Positions 18,313-26,891 of a stretch of DNA of 63,838 nucleotides are shown here, piece after piece. The notes under the pieces are model-generated. The model made no database searches, had not been told where the DNA came from, and was given only the letters and a program-made list of their open reading frames with translations. The stretch spans positions 1 through 63,838 of the forward strand of contig CANQMS010000010.1 of assembly GCA_947624995.1 (NCBI GenBank), read 5' to 3'. The translations under genes were made by a program, and so were the position numbers. Within the stretch, counting starts at the first letter, position 1. Each line of letters starts with the position of its first letter. The stretch comes from an uncultured Clostridia bacterium. GTDB taxonomy: Bacteria; Bacillota; Clostridia; Oscillospirales; CAG-272.

Positions 18313-19362
18313 TCACAGCTTTTCGACGATGCGCAGCTTCGCGCTCTTCGCTCTCGGATTGACCGAAAGCTCGTCCGCCCCTGCTGTCACGGGCTTTTTT
18401 GTTATCTGCTTTATCACGGGCGTCCGTCCGCACACGCAAACCGGGAAATCCGGCGGGCATATGCAGCCGCGCGCGAGATCCGCGAAAACGCGCTTCACTA
18501 TCCTGTCCTCGAGCGAATGGAACGTTATGACCGCTATCCTTCCGCCCGGCGCGAGTACCGCGCACACGTCGCGCAGCGCCGGCTCGATCCCGTCGAGCTC
18601 GCCGTTTACTTCTATCCTTATCGCCTGGAATGTTCGCTTCGCCGGATGAGAGCCCTTTTCGACCGACGCTGCCGGCACCGCGGACCGCACGAGCTCCGAG
18701 AGCTCGCCCGTCGTCCTTATCGGAGCCGTCTCTCTCGCCTCGGCTATCCTTGCCGCTATCCGGGCGGCGAATCTCTCCTCGCCGTACTCCGAAATGATCC
18801 GGCACAGCTCGTCCTTCCCATAGCCGTTCACGACGTCGTACGCCGTGAGCTTGTCTTCCCTCGACATACGCATGTCGAGCGGCGCGTCGCCGTCCCGGCT
18901 GTACGAAAAGCCGCGCTCCTTCGTGTCTATCTGGTGTGAGCTCACCCCGAGGTCGAAGAGCGCGCCGTCGATTTTCCCGATGCCGAGCGAAGATAGGATC
19001 GACCCGACGTTTCTGTAATTGTCATGCACGAGCGTCACGCGGTCCCCGTACGGGAGAAGGCGCCGTCCGCACGCGTTTATCGCCTCTATATCGCGGTCGA
19101 TCGAGATCAGCCTGCCGCGCGGGATCCGCTCCGCTATCGCCGAGCTGTGTCCCCCGCCGCCTGCGGTCCCGTCGACATATATTCCGTCCGGTCTTATTGC
19201 AAGACCTTCGATACATTCCGACAGCATGACCGGCAGGTGCGAAAATACGGGAGTTTCCTCCGATATGATCGCACCCCCGACCTGACTGTCACTATACTTT
19301 CGCACGGGATGTGCCGTATCATCCCGTACTGTCGGTTCCCCGTTTTCAAAAGCGACGCGCAT
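18313..19362 (-). CDS. rsmH: 16S rRNA m4C1402 methyltransferase RsmH
   Basis: SAM-dependent N4-methyltransferase acting on C1402 in the decoding site of 16S rRNA. It has 349 residues. The SAM motif is DGTAGGGGHSSAIAE (about residues 64-78); other family marks are FDLGVSSHQIDTKERGFSYSRDGDAPLDMRM and the TFHSLEDRIVK region near the end. The ATG shares one base with the stop of mraZ (TGATG), so translation is probably coupled. This start gives ~38 residues before the usual FSHxPVML start of the family; no conventional start is visible nearer to it, so I keep the coupled ATG. Confidence 0.95.
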   Translation of the reverse strand: MRVAFENGEPTVRDDTAHPVRKYSDSQVGGAIISEETPVFSHLPVMLSECIEGLAIRPDGIYVDGTAGGGGHSSAIAERIPRGRLISIDRDIEAINACGRRLLPYGDRVTLVHDNYRNVGSILSSLGIGKIDGALFDLGVSSHQIDTKERGFSYSRDGDAPLDMRMSREDKLTAYDVVNGYGKDELCRIISEYGEERFAARIAARIAEARETAPIRTTGELSELVRSAVPAASVEKGSHPAKRTFQAIRIEVNGELDGIEPALRDVCAVLAPGGRIAVITFHSLEDRIVKRVFADLARGCICPPDFPVCVCGRTPVIKQITKKPVTAGADELSVNPRAKSAKLRIVEKL

Positions 19363-19787
19363 CAGAATCTGTTTTCCTGCATGAAGCTGATGAGCTCCGC
19401 CGTTTTTTCCGCCGTCTTATCGGCGTCACGCCTTTCCTTGTCCCAGATCTCGGCGTGGTCGCCGACGCCGATGACGTATATGTCCTTCGTCAGCCCCGCG
19501 TGATCGCGCAGCGCCTGCGTCAGAACGACTCTGCCCTGAGAATCGGGCTTCGCATCCATCGCGGTCGAGAAAACGAACCTGATGAGCGCGGCTCCCGCGG
19601 TCGACGGCAGCGCAAGCAGCCGCTCCGTGTATTTCTGCCAGCCCTCCTCGGAGTATACGGAAAGGCACCCGTCAACGTTGCAGGAGATATAAACGCGCTC
19701 GCCGATGATGTCGCGGTACTTCGACGGGATAAAAATCCGGTTTTTGCTGTCCATTACCTGCTGGTACTCTCCGAGAAAGCATACCAT
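19362..19787 (-). CDS. mraZ: Transcriptional regulator MraZ
   Basis: Ring-forming AbrB-like DNA-binding protein that regulates its own dcw operon. It has 141 residues with the two swapped-hairpin halves, each carrying a family signature: DSKNRIFIPSKYRD near the N-terminus and DSQGRVVLTQALRDHAGL in the second half. It is the first gene of the cluster; its predicted operator (two GTGGTGTGAA repeats at 19840-19859) lies just downstream of the promoter. AAGGAGG and a closer GGAG precede the ATG. Confidence 0.96.
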   Translation of the reverse strand: MVCFLGEYQQVMDSKNRIFIPSKYRDIIGERVYISCNVDGCLSVYSEEGWQKYTERLLALPSTAGAALIRFVFSTAMDAKPDSQGRVVLTQALRDHAGLTKDIYVIGVGDHAEIWDKERRDADKTAEKTAELISFMQENRF

Positions 19788-19839
19788 ATCGCTCCGCGCG
19801 CCTCCTTTGCGGTTGACTTTCGATGCATTTCAGTGGTTT

Positions 19840-19859
19840 TTCACACCACTTCACACCAC
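19840..19859 (-). promoter_or_regulatory. MraZ boxes (two tandem 10-bp repeats)
   Basis: On the minus strand GTGGTGTGAA occurs twice in perfect 10-base tandem, beginning about ten bases after the -10 box. Known MraZ operators are direct repeats of a GTGG-type core with ~10-base periodicity, so this is a strong candidate for the autoregulatory site. An inverted GTGG half lies at 19833-19836. Confidence 0.75.
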
Positions 19860-19868
19860 CTTGCTGTA

Positions 19869-19897
19869 ATTATACAGTTAATATGCCTTCAAGTCAA
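19869..19897 (-). promoter_or_regulatory. Sigma-A promoter of the dcw operon
   Basis: On the minus strand TTGACT (19892-19897), 17 bases, TATAAT (19869-19874). It drives mraZ and probably the whole run down to ftsQ, since the following gaps are short and hold no strong terminator. Confidence 0.85.
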
Positions 19898-20440
19898 GCC
19901 GATAGGCGAAAAATTAAGGTGCGTTTTTCCGATGTTTTTTAATTTTTTCGTACCGGCTGCGAGCATTTTTTCCATAAACCGCCGATTTTCACGGCGGAAA
20001 TTTGCCCGTCTCGCGCTTTTTCGCCCGACCGCGGGAAAAAGACCCTGCATATAAAGGGGGCGGATATTCGCCGTGCGCGAAGCGTGCGGCGGCGCGGATA
20101 TTTCCCGCCGCGAACGATGTCTTTACCCGTTCATCTCCGACAGGCTCTGCCGCAGGCGCCGTTCTGCGCGGCACCTTTCCCGCTTCTCCGGAACGGCAGG
20201 AGGCGGTCCCGGGCGGCGACCGCCCGCGGATCTTCATAAAAAAGCGCAAAAAAAGCTGTGCCGGGACCTTTTTGGGAAAAAGGTCCCGGCACAGCGGTTT
20301 TCCGGTCGCGCCATTGAATGTCCGATCCGTCAAAAAGCCTTTTGCCGCCTCGGTTTTTCGGGGCACGGCATCGCCGGTGCGGTCCGCACGCCGTGCATTC
20401 GTCCGTGCGCCGCGCGCGTCAGCTTTTTTCGCCGTGCTCG
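19898..20440. other. Gene-poor interval between dcw promoter and coaD
   Basis: No reading frame here has a ribosome-binding site plus plausible composition. It holds several short GC-rich inverted repeats and one very strong hairpin (20255-20295, listed separately). The 150 bases between coaD and that hairpin also look non-coding. Confidence 0.5.
20255..20302 (-). terminator. Strong terminator hairpin after coaD
   Basis: A 19-base-pair stem (GCTGTGCCGGGACCTTTTT and complement) with a three-base loop. On the minus strand it is followed by eight T, so it should end the ptsH-uvrC-rsmD-coaD transcript. On the plus strand the run is only GGTTTT. Confidence 0.85.
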
Positions 20441-20938
20441 TCAGCGGCGGCTCTCCGTTATCTTTTTTATTTCGGCGGCGGCGCCGGGTGTCACCGCGAT
20501 CAGCGGATTTCCGTATATTATCATATCCCTTGCGACGGCGGAGCTTATAAATGCGACCTCGGGCGACGAGGGGAGGATGACTGTTTCGAGCCCCGCGAGC
20601 GCACGGTTCACCTCCGCCAGCGCAGCCTCATACTCAAATTCTCCCGCCGAGCGCGCTCCGCGGACGATGACGTCTATGCCGCGCTCGCGGGCAAAATCGG
20701 CGAGCAACTTGGGGCAAATTTCCGACTTTATTTTGCAATTTTCCTTATTTTGCAGCTCTTTCAGTGATGCCTCCGCGATCAGCACGCGCTCCTCAGGCGT
20801 GAACATCCCTCCCGCCTTTTCCGTGTTTACGCAGATCGCGACAGTTATGTCGCCGAATATTTTCGCCGCTCGGGCAACTATGTCGAGGTGCCCCTTCGTA
20901 AAAGGATCAAAGCTGCCCGTAAAAACCGCTTTTTTCAT
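20441..20938 (-). CDS. coaD: Phosphopantetheine adenylyltransferase
   Basis: Catalyses the penultimate step of coenzyme A synthesis, 4'-phosphopantetheine plus ATP to dephospho-CoA. Nucleotidyltransferase motif TGSFDPFTKGHLDIV at the N-terminus carries the T-x-G-H site. Later family marks are VRGARSAGEFEYE and FISSAVARDM (the ISST-like motif reads ISSA). The ATG at 20938 has GGGGAGG nine bases upstream and gives 165 residues, the normal size; a start 18 bases earlier is in frame but overlaps that site. It follows rsmD almost directly, a frequent pairing. Confidence 0.96.
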   Translation of the reverse strand: MKKAVFTGSFDPFTKGHLDIVARAAKIFGDITVAICVNTEKAGGMFTPEERVLIAEASLKELQNKENCKIKSEICPKLLADFARERGIDVIVRGARSAGEFEYEAALAEVNRALAGLETVILPSSPEVAFISSAVARDMIIYGNPLIAVTPGAAAEIKKITESRR

Positions 20939-20952
20939 TCTTTCCTCCCCGT

Positions 20953-21549
20953 TCATTCGCCCGTCGCCGCGCCGACGCTCTCCTCATACCGTCCTGAAGG
21001 CGTCAGCAGCGTGATGTTTGCCCGACCGTAATTTGAGCGCTTTTTTACCTCATATCTCGCCGCCAGCTCCGCGTCGCCGGCGAAAACGTCCGGCTCTCCG
21101 CTCTCGCAGACGATTATCGCGCCCGGTCGGGCTATCCCGCCGTCGGCTATCATACGCAGCGCGCGCTGCATGTACCCGCTCCTGTAGGGCGGATCGAGAA
21201 AGATGATGTCAAACGCCTCACGCCCCGCGGCGCGCCGCAGAAACGGCTCGAACTCCATCGCCGATATCCGGCACCTGTCAAAGAGCTTTGTCGCCTTCGC
21301 ATTCGTCTTTATTATCTCGACCGCCTCCGGCGAAGAGTCCGTTATGACAGCGCTTGCGGCGCCGCGTGAGAGCGCCTCGAGCGCGAGCTGTCCCGACCCG
21401 CCGAACAGGTCGAGCACGCGCCGGCCCTCTATGTCGAACTGTATCATCGAGAAGACAGCTTCCTTGACGCGCTCCCCGGTCGGTCTCGTATTTTCTCCCT
21501 CGAGCGTCGCGAGCCTTGTGCCGCGAGCCGATCCCGTTATTATCCTCAT
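20953..21549 (-). CDS. rsmD: 16S rRNA m2G966 methyltransferase RsmD
   Basis: SAM-dependent N2-guanine methyltransferase acting on the 30S subunit. It has 198 residues. The N-terminal MRIITGSARGTRL and TRPTGERVKEAVFSMI are typical, the SAM loop is VLDLFGGSGQLALEALSRGA, and the catalytic motif is FLDPPY. Its ATG overlaps the uvrC stop by four bases (ATGA), indicating translational coupling, and coaD follows after 14 bases. Confidence 0.95.
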   Translation of the reverse strand: MRIITGSARGTRLATLEGENTRPTGERVKEAVFSMIQFDIEGRRVLDLFGGSGQLALEALSRGAASAVITDSSPEAVEIIKTNAKATKLFDRCRISAMEFEPFLRRAAGREAFDIIFLDPPYRSGYMQRALRMIADGGIARPGAIIVCESGEPDVFAGDAELAARYEVKKRSNYGRANITLLTPSGRYEESVGAATGE

Positions 21550-23429
21550 CCGTTTTCCTCCCCGTGCAGAAAGGCGTATACAGCCTCCGCATTTTTTTCA
21601 CTTATGCCCGAAACGGCGGAAATTTCCTCCAGTGACGACGCGCGCAGCTTTGAAAGGGTGCCGAAATGCGACATCAGCGCGTTTGCCTTTGCAGCGCCGA
21701 TGCCCGGGACCGCCGTCAGCGACGAGCGGCGGAGCGTCTTCGACTTCGCCTTCTGCATGCTCGTTATCGTGAATCTGTGGACCTCTTCCTGGAGCCTGTA
21801 TATAAACTGGAAGACAGCCTGCTCGCGCGCGATGCTTATCTCCTCTCCCTCGTGCTCCCCCGAGAGCGCCCTTGTCTTGTGGTGCTCGTCCTTGACCATG
21901 CCGAATATCGGTATCTGCACGCCCTCATCGGCTGCCGCCCTGCGCACGGTCGAAACGTGCCCGGAGCCGCCGTCGAGCAGGATCAGATCAGGGAGCGGAC
22001 CCCACTCGCGGTGCGACAACCTCCGCCTTATCGCCTCCTCCATAGAGGCGTAGTCGTCCGGCTGACCGCTGCCCTCGATCCGGAACAGCCTGTAATCCGA
22101 CCGTTTGAGTTTTCCGTTTTCCGAAACTATCATTCCCGCCGTTATGTGCTCGCCGCCGAGGTTCGAGATGTCGTAGCACTCGATCCGCTCCGGGACGACC
22201 TCGAGACCGAGAAGCTCGGCAAGCTTCGCCGCCGTCGCGGTGTCGCGCCGCTCCCGCGATTTGTACTGTTCGGCAGCCGCGCGGGCGTTCTCCTCCGCCA
22301 TCAGTGCGAGCTTTTTTCCCTCTCCGCGCTCCGGCGTTCTGACATTCACGCGGTGACCGGCGCGCTCCGAAAGAAATTCCGACAGGAGCGCCTGCTCCTC
22401 GCCGTCGAGCGTAAAGGACAAAAGGATCTCGCCGGGGATGTATTCGCGCTGCGAATACAGCATCGTCAGAAATTCGGCGAGCCCTCCCTCGCCGGAGATG
22501 CCGTTTTCGTCCATGAGCTGCGCCGCGCCGAACTCATAGCTCTGCTTGTCCGCGACCGCGCCGCCGCGTATCACGACGAGCGTGGCACATGAGCAGATCC
22601 CGTCCGGATCGGCGTAGTACGCGACGACGTCGCGCTCCGTCTCCGGGGACGCGACGACGTGCTGGCGCTCCTTCAGCCTCAAAAGCGCCGATATGCTGTC
22701 CCGGCACCTGGCAGCCGCCTCGAAATTTTCTTCCTCCGCATATCTCGCCATCCTTGCCTCGAGGTCCGCCTTTGCGGCGCCGATGTTGCCGCGAAGGACC
22801 GAAATCATGTCCCTGAGCGATTCCTTGTACTCCGCGGACGAGACGTTTCCGCGGCACACGCCGAGGCACCTCCCCATCTGATCGTACACGCAGCTCCCGA
22901 CGCGCCCGATATCGCGCGGGAACTCGTGCCTGCATGCCGGCAGCCGAAACGTCCTCTCGACCGACGATATTATATCGCGGACGGCGCCCGCGCTCGAATA
23001 CGGACCGAAATACAGCGCCTCCTTAGAGCTCTCGGCGCCGCGCTTTCTCGTCATGACCGGGACCGGGAACTCGTCCGCCATTCGTATCTTTATATACGGG
23101 TATGACTTTGCGTCCTTCAGCTTGATATTGTACTTGGGTTCATACTGCTTGATAAGCGCGTTTTCGAGCGTCAGCGCCTCGATCTCCGTCCCGCACACGA
23201 TCGTGTCGAACCTGTCTACCCGGGAGACCATCCGCTCCGTTTTGACGGCGTGCTCCGTGTTCGCGAAATACTGCGAGACGCGCGAGCGCAGAGCTCTCGA
23301 TTTGCCGACATATATGACGCTGCCCGTTTTGTCGCGCATAATGTAGACTCCGGGGCACAGCGGCAGCTCCGAGGCGGCGCGGAACAGCCGCTCGAGCCTC
23401 TCGTTTTTTTCGTTTTCACCGCGCTTCAT
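21546..23429 (-). CDS. uvrC: Excinuclease ABC subunit C
   Basis: Makes the dual incisions of nucleotide excision repair together with UvrB. With the start at 23429 it has 627 residues. The order is a GIY-YIG nuclease domain (PGVYIMRDKTGSVIYVGKSRALRSRVSQYF), a UVR motif (EEENFEAAARCRDSISALLRLKE split by its short helix), the RNase H-like nuclease half (ERIECYDISNLGG ... LILLDGGSGHVS), and C-terminal helix-hairpin-helix motifs (LTAVPGIGAAKANALMSHFG). An in-frame extension to 23498 is possible but not conserved in composition. ptsH precedes it on the same strand. Confidence 0.95.
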   Translation of the reverse strand: MKRGENEKNERLERLFRAASELPLCPGVYIMRDKTGSVIYVGKSRALRSRVSQYFANTEHAVKTERMVSRVDRFDTIVCGTEIEALTLENALIKQYEPKYNIKLKDAKSYPYIKIRMADEFPVPVMTRKRGAESSKEALYFGPYSSAGAVRDIISSVERTFRLPACRHEFPRDIGRVGSCVYDQMGRCLGVCRGNVSSAEYKESLRDMISVLRGNIGAAKADLEARMARYAEEENFEAAARCRDSISALLRLKERQHVVASPETERDVVAYYADPDGICSCATLVVIRGGAVADKQSYEFGAAQLMDENGISGEGGLAEFLTMLYSQREYIPGEILLSFTLDGEEQALLSEFLSERAGHRVNVRTPERGEGKKLALMAEENARAAAEQYKSRERRDTATAAKLAELLGLEVVPERIECYDISNLGGEHITAGMIVSENGKLKRSDYRLFRIEGSGQPDDYASMEEAIRRRLSHREWGPLPDLILLDGGSGHVSTVRRAAADEGVQIPIFGMVKDEHHKTRALSGEHEGEEISIAREQAVFQFIYRLQEEVHRFTITSMQKAKSKTLRRSSLTAVPGIGAAKANALMSHFGTLSKLRASSLEEISAVSGISEKNAEAVYAFLHGEENG

Positions 23430-23560
23430 TTGCCAGATGCCCCCCGAACAAAGCTTACAATAAAGCGGACGCAGGCAAATGCCGCGTCCGCCGCTCATTT
23501 TTTATGATTTCGATTATATATGATCCCGAAAAAGACCCGGTCACCCGCGCCCCTCGGTGA

Positions 23561-23824
23561 TCATTCGGAGAATCCTGCCTCGATAAGAGCAACGAGCCCG
23601 TCAACAGCTTCGTTCTCGTCTGCTCCCGTAGCCGTCAGTGTTATCTCCGAGTCCTGACCGATGCCGAGCGACAGGACACCGAGCAGACTCTTGGCGTTGA
23701 CCTTGCCGCCGCCGCATTCTATCAGAATAGAGCTCACATAGCTGTTTGCCTTCTGTATAAAATATGTAGCCGGGCGGGCATGAAGTCCTACGGCGTTTTC
23801 AACCTTGACGGTACGAGAAATCAT
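23561..23824 (-). CDS. ptsH: Phosphocarrier protein HPr
   Basis: Small cytoplasmic phosphocarrier of the sugar phosphotransferase system and of carbon catabolite control. It has 87 residues. The active histidine lies in VGLHARPATYF (His15), and the regulatory serine in NAKSLLGVLSLG (Ser46), so both PEP-dependent and HPr-kinase-dependent phosphorylation are possible; presence of His15 argues against Crh. GGAGG lies five bases before the ATG. ptsI is not adjacent. A consensus promoter is at 23893-23921. A GCGGACGC/GCGTCCGC hairpin between ptsH and uvrC may reduce readthrough into the repair genes. Confidence 0.95.
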   Translation of the reverse strand: MISRTVKVENAVGLHARPATYFIQKANSYVSSILIECGGGKVNAKSLLGVLSLGIGQDSEITLTATGADENEAVDGLVALIEAGFSE

Positions 23825-23892
23825 TACATCCTCCGAAGAAATAAATTTAATGCTGAAAATGTCATATCCGAATACTGTCTAAATTCTACATC

Positions 23893-23921
23893 ATTATAGC
23901 AAACGGAGTTTGTAAAATCAA
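23893..23921 (-). promoter_or_regulatory. Sigma-A promoter of ptsH
   Basis: On the minus strand TTGATT (23916-23921), 17 bases, TATAAT (23893-23898). The leader to ptsH is about 60 bases. Confidence 0.8.
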
Positions 23922-23982
23922 TAGTAGATATTCATGTATTTTCGCAGTACCGGCGCTTTCATTTTGGGCGATTTTTCACGTA

Positions 23983-24507
23983 TTATGTTTCTCCGTCCAC
24001 GGGAGCCGTGTCGATAATGAGCGCCGTGACGGAGATCCCGCCGCCGGACATGCGTACGGTACCGCCCGGCAGCATCGGCGTCTTCCCGCCGAGCATGAAG
24101 ATCCCGTCCCTGTAATAGCCCTCGACGACAACGGTGCAGCGCACGTCGCGCTTTCCGTTTTCGGCGTCTTCATACGCTATCTCAAGCTCTCCGCGTTCGT
24201 TTTCGACATAATACTCCGCGGGCTGTACCGTGACCGACATCAGCCGCCCCTCGTCCCCCTCCGTTCCGACGCCGAACACGGCGTCCTCGGAAAAATAATC
24301 GGACGAGGAATTCTCGATCCCCTCTATCAGTATCTGTACGGCAACGCTCGTTTTCTCCGGCGTCACAGCCAATATCCCGTTTTCATCCGTTAAGACGCAG
24401 CGCACCGCTATTCCGGCTGCCGACAGGATCACGGCGAGTATCAGAAAAACATCGAGCGCGCCGAACGTGAATTTTCTTTTATTTTCCTTCACCGATTTCA
24501 CCGACAT
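23983..24507 (-). CDS. DUF4330-like single-pass membrane protein (second copy)
   Basis: Protein of 172-174 residues with a short basic cytoplasmic N-terminus, one membrane span (about 16-36, ALDVFLILAVILSAAGIAV) and an extracytoplasmic beta-rich domain. The layout and the downstream pairing with a Wzy-like protein match the DUF4330 family, whose function is unknown. It appears to be a diverged paralogue of the preceding gene (24512-24937). The start is uncertain: the ATG at 24507 is directly after AGGAG, while a GTG at 24501 has that site seven bases upstream. It is the last gene of the rimM-trmD-wzy unit; no clear terminator follows. Confidence 0.6.
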   Translation of the reverse strand: MSVKSVKENKRKFTFGALDVFLILAVILSAAGIAVRCVLTDENGILAVTPEKTSVAVQILIEGIENSSSDYFSEDAVFGVGTEGDEGRLMSVTVQPAEYYVENERGELEIAYEDAENGKRDVRCTVVVEGYYRDGIFMLGGKTPMLPGGTVRMSGGGISVTALIIDTAPVDGET

Positions 24508-24511
24508 TCTC

Positions 24512-24937
24512 CTATCTTACGCTGATGCATATGCCGTCAAAGGACAGCCCCGTCGTATACAGAGAGAGCTCGCGCTCCACATATACCTCGTGCCCGGATA
24601 CGAGCCCGTCGCTGTCCGCGGACGCCTCGATCGTTATATATAAGTCGGAGCGGTCGGGCACCGTCTGCCCCGTCGTCCCGAGCACGGCGCCGCGCGACTC
24701 GTACGCCGTGACGCGCCCCATATATGCGCCGTCCGCGCTGTATACCTCGTCCCCCACGGCGATCCTCTCCGAGAGCTCCGACCGTATGGACGAAACCTTT
24801 ACGACATAGTCGAGCTCGAACGTCTCCTCATCCGGTCCGCTGTATACGTACCTGTACGCGAGAAAACCGAGGAGCAGAAGCGCCGCTATTATAATTACGT
24901 CCGCAGCCGTCACGAACGCGCGCTTTTCACTTTTCAT
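24512..24937 (-). CDS. DUF4330-like single-pass membrane protein (first copy)
   Basis: A 141-residue protein with a basic N-terminus, one membrane span (VIIIAALLLLGFLAYRYVYS) and an external domain containing VKVSSIRSELSERIAVGDEVYSADGAYMGRV in two parts, a pattern typical of DUF4330, a family of unknown function often found beside O-antigen-ligase-like proteins. I prefer the ATG at 24937, with AAAGGAG about 12 bases upstream; a TTG at 24949 is in frame but abuts that site. Its partner genes suggest a role in export or assembly of a surface glycan, by context only. Confidence 0.6.
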   Translation of the reverse strand: MKSEKRAFVTAADVIIIAALLLLGFLAYRYVYSGPDEETFELDYVVKVSSIRSELSERIAVGDEVYSADGAYMGRVTAYESRGAVLGTTGQTVPDRSDLYITIEASADSDGLVSGHEVYVERELSLYTTGLSFDGICISVR

Positions 24938-24972
24938 TCCGAAAGACAACTCCTTTCCTGCCCGTTTTTGTT

Positions 24973-26853
24973 TCAGAATCCTATGTCAAGCGAGGACGCC
25001 CTCGGGTCTTTTCCGGCGGCACCCGCCTCCGTCATATCCGCGTTTTCCGCGGTCCCCGAGGTGTAAGCGGAGAGGGCGCCTGCAAACATGAAGAACAGCA
25101 TCAGCATCCTTCCGTCTATCCAGATATAGCTCGATATGCCCGCGACGAGCGCCGCGAGCAGTCCGGCTGCGAGCGAACCCGAGCAGAGCCTGTTCGTCTT
25201 TACGGCTCCGTATTTCGCGCCCGTGAACGCCTTCATGAGCAGGAATACCGTCGCCGTCAGAAATACGAACAGCCCGACCGCGCCGAGCTCGATCCCGATC
25301 TGAAGATAAAGGCTCTGGCTGTTGTCGGACGACGCGCCGACGGAAGAATACGCGCCGTAGACGGCGCTGAAGACGCCGTCCCCCCTGCCGATGCCGCCGA
25401 ATATGTTGTCAAGGAATATTTTCCCCGATATACCTCTGATCTCGACGCGGTCCCGCATCGTCGATCCGGTGAGGTCGAAAAGCCCCGTCAGAAACGCGCG
25501 TGCCGACGCGGGCAAAAGCGACGCCGCGAGCGGGACACCGACCGCGACGGCGGCAGGTATCAGCGCCAGCCGTATGTCTACCATAAGCATCATGACCGAT
25601 ATCCCGACGGCGGCGCCTATCCACAGCCCGCGCGACATCGAGAGCGCCGCCGCGGCAAGCGTCACCGCGGTGAAGAATACCATGTTGAGCCGCTTGCCGC
25701 CGCTGCCGCGGCAGAGAACATAGCCGATCATGACCGGCATCATCATCGCAAGGTAGAACGATGCCGCATCGGCGGAAGCGGCGATCCCTTCAAGCCAGCC
25801 GACGGTGCCGCGGACGACATCGGAGGTCACGCTGCCGGCGAGGTCCGGCAGCGATCCCGCAAGGAACGCGGCGAGGCTCACGACCGCCATCGCGGAGCCG
25901 CCGAACATCATCGCGCGCATCATCCTCCGGCGCCATGCCTGATTGACCATGAGGTTGACCGTGAGAAAATACGGGATCATGGAGAGGACAGACACGGCGC
26001 TTCCGCTGTGACCGGTCCCCGCGCCGTAGTTCAAAATCTCCGCGGCAGCCGTAAGAACGAGAAATATCAGCACAAACGTGTCCGCAATGTCGAGCGAGAA
26101 TGTCCTTCTGCCGCACATCAGCTTTACCGCATACGAAAGCATTATGACCGCCGTCAGGAGCAGCAGCCTCCCGTCCGTGAAAAACGGGAACAGCGCGAAC
26201 AGAAGTATTACGCCCGTCTCGGGCTTGTGCAGTACGATCAGGAGCATCAAAAGCGAGATCATTGCCCCGAGCACGCGCAGCGGCTCGACGTAAAACGTCA
26301 AGAGTCCCGCGATCATGCCGGCGAGGAACGCCATGTCGGCGCGGCCGTACGGCGCGCGGTCCGATTCCGCCTCCTCGCGCCTGAAGCCGAGGATGTCGAA
26401 CACGACGTATGACAAAAGCCTGCTCGACGCGACAGCGCCCGCAAGCGTCTTTCCCGAAAGGAGCAGCGGCACCGAGCACAGCATCATCACAACGCCGCTC
26501 ACGAGCGCGTCATATTCCGCCGTAAGGCTCGTGGCTACCGCCTTGATCGCGAATATCACCGAGGCGTAAAAGCCGAACGAAAAGAGGAACGATCCGTATG
26601 ACCGCATCGTCAGCCACGGGAGCGCCGACACAAACCTCCGGACCGCGCGGATCACGACGCTGCCCTCAAGAGAGCGCGCAACGCCGACGCGGATCCGCGA
26701 CGCCGCCCGCGAGCCTCCGGCGCGCGAAAACATTCCGTACACGGCGCTCTTCCGGAACAGCGCCTCGAGCGCCCCGTACGACGTGAAGAGCCGTCCGAAA
26801 AATCCGCCTCCGAGGCTGCCCTCAGCCCTTTTGGCTGTTCCGCTCCTGCCCAT
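24973..26853 (-). CDS. O-antigen ligase/polymerase-like membrane protein (Wzy/WaaL fold)
   Basis: A 626-residue polytopic protein with 12 or more predicted membrane spans between about residues 95 and 605. A large external loop near residues 480-530 has GISGKIFLDNIFGGIGRGDGVF and GASSDNSQSLYLQIGIELGAVGL, the H/G-rich pattern of the Wzy_C/O-antigen ligase family with the usual histidine replaced by SDNS-QSLYLQ. It probably polymerises or ligates a lipid-linked glycan at the outer membrane face; substrate unknown. AAAGGAGG eight bases upstream fixes the start. It follows trmD by 38 bases and precedes the two DUF4330-like genes. Confidence 0.75.
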   Translation of the reverse strand: MGRSGTAKRAEGSLGGGFFGRLFTSYGALEALFRKSAVYGMFSRAGGSRAASRIRVGVARSLEGSVVIRAVRRFVSALPWLTMRSYGSFLFSFGFYASVIFAIKAVATSLTAEYDALVSGVVMMLCSVPLLLSGKTLAGAVASSRLLSYVVFDILGFRREEAESDRAPYGRADMAFLAGMIAGLLTFYVEPLRVLGAMISLLMLLIVLHKPETGVILLFALFPFFTDGRLLLLTAVIMLSYAVKLMCGRRTFSLDIADTFVLIFLVLTAAAEILNYGAGTGHSGSAVSVLSMIPYFLTVNLMVNQAWRRRMMRAMMFGGSAMAVVSLAAFLAGSLPDLAGSVTSDVVRGTVGWLEGIAASADAASFYLAMMMPVMIGYVLCRGSGGKRLNMVFFTAVTLAAAALSMSRGLWIGAAVGISVMMLMVDIRLALIPAAVAVGVPLAASLLPASARAFLTGLFDLTGSTMRDRVEIRGISGKIFLDNIFGGIGRGDGVFSAVYGAYSSVGASSDNSQSLYLQIGIELGAVGLFVFLTATVFLLMKAFTGAKYGAVKTNRLCSGSLAAGLLAALVAGISSYIWIDGRMLMLFFMFAGALSAYTSGTAENADMTEAGAAGKDPRASSLDIGF

Positions 26854-26891
26854 GGCGTATACCTCCTTTCGTTCCTTCGATTTATATTTTT

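Noticed and set aside
19245-19260. GGAGGAAA inside the rsmH 5' region as a second ribosome site
   Set aside because: No ATG, GTG or TTG follows at the right distance in frame; the bases simply encode Ser-Glu-Glu.
19989-20366. A 125-codon frame on the minus strand in the gene-poor interval
   Set aside because: It spans the strong terminator hairpin, has no ribosome site and an Arg/Pro-rich composition without any recognisable pattern.
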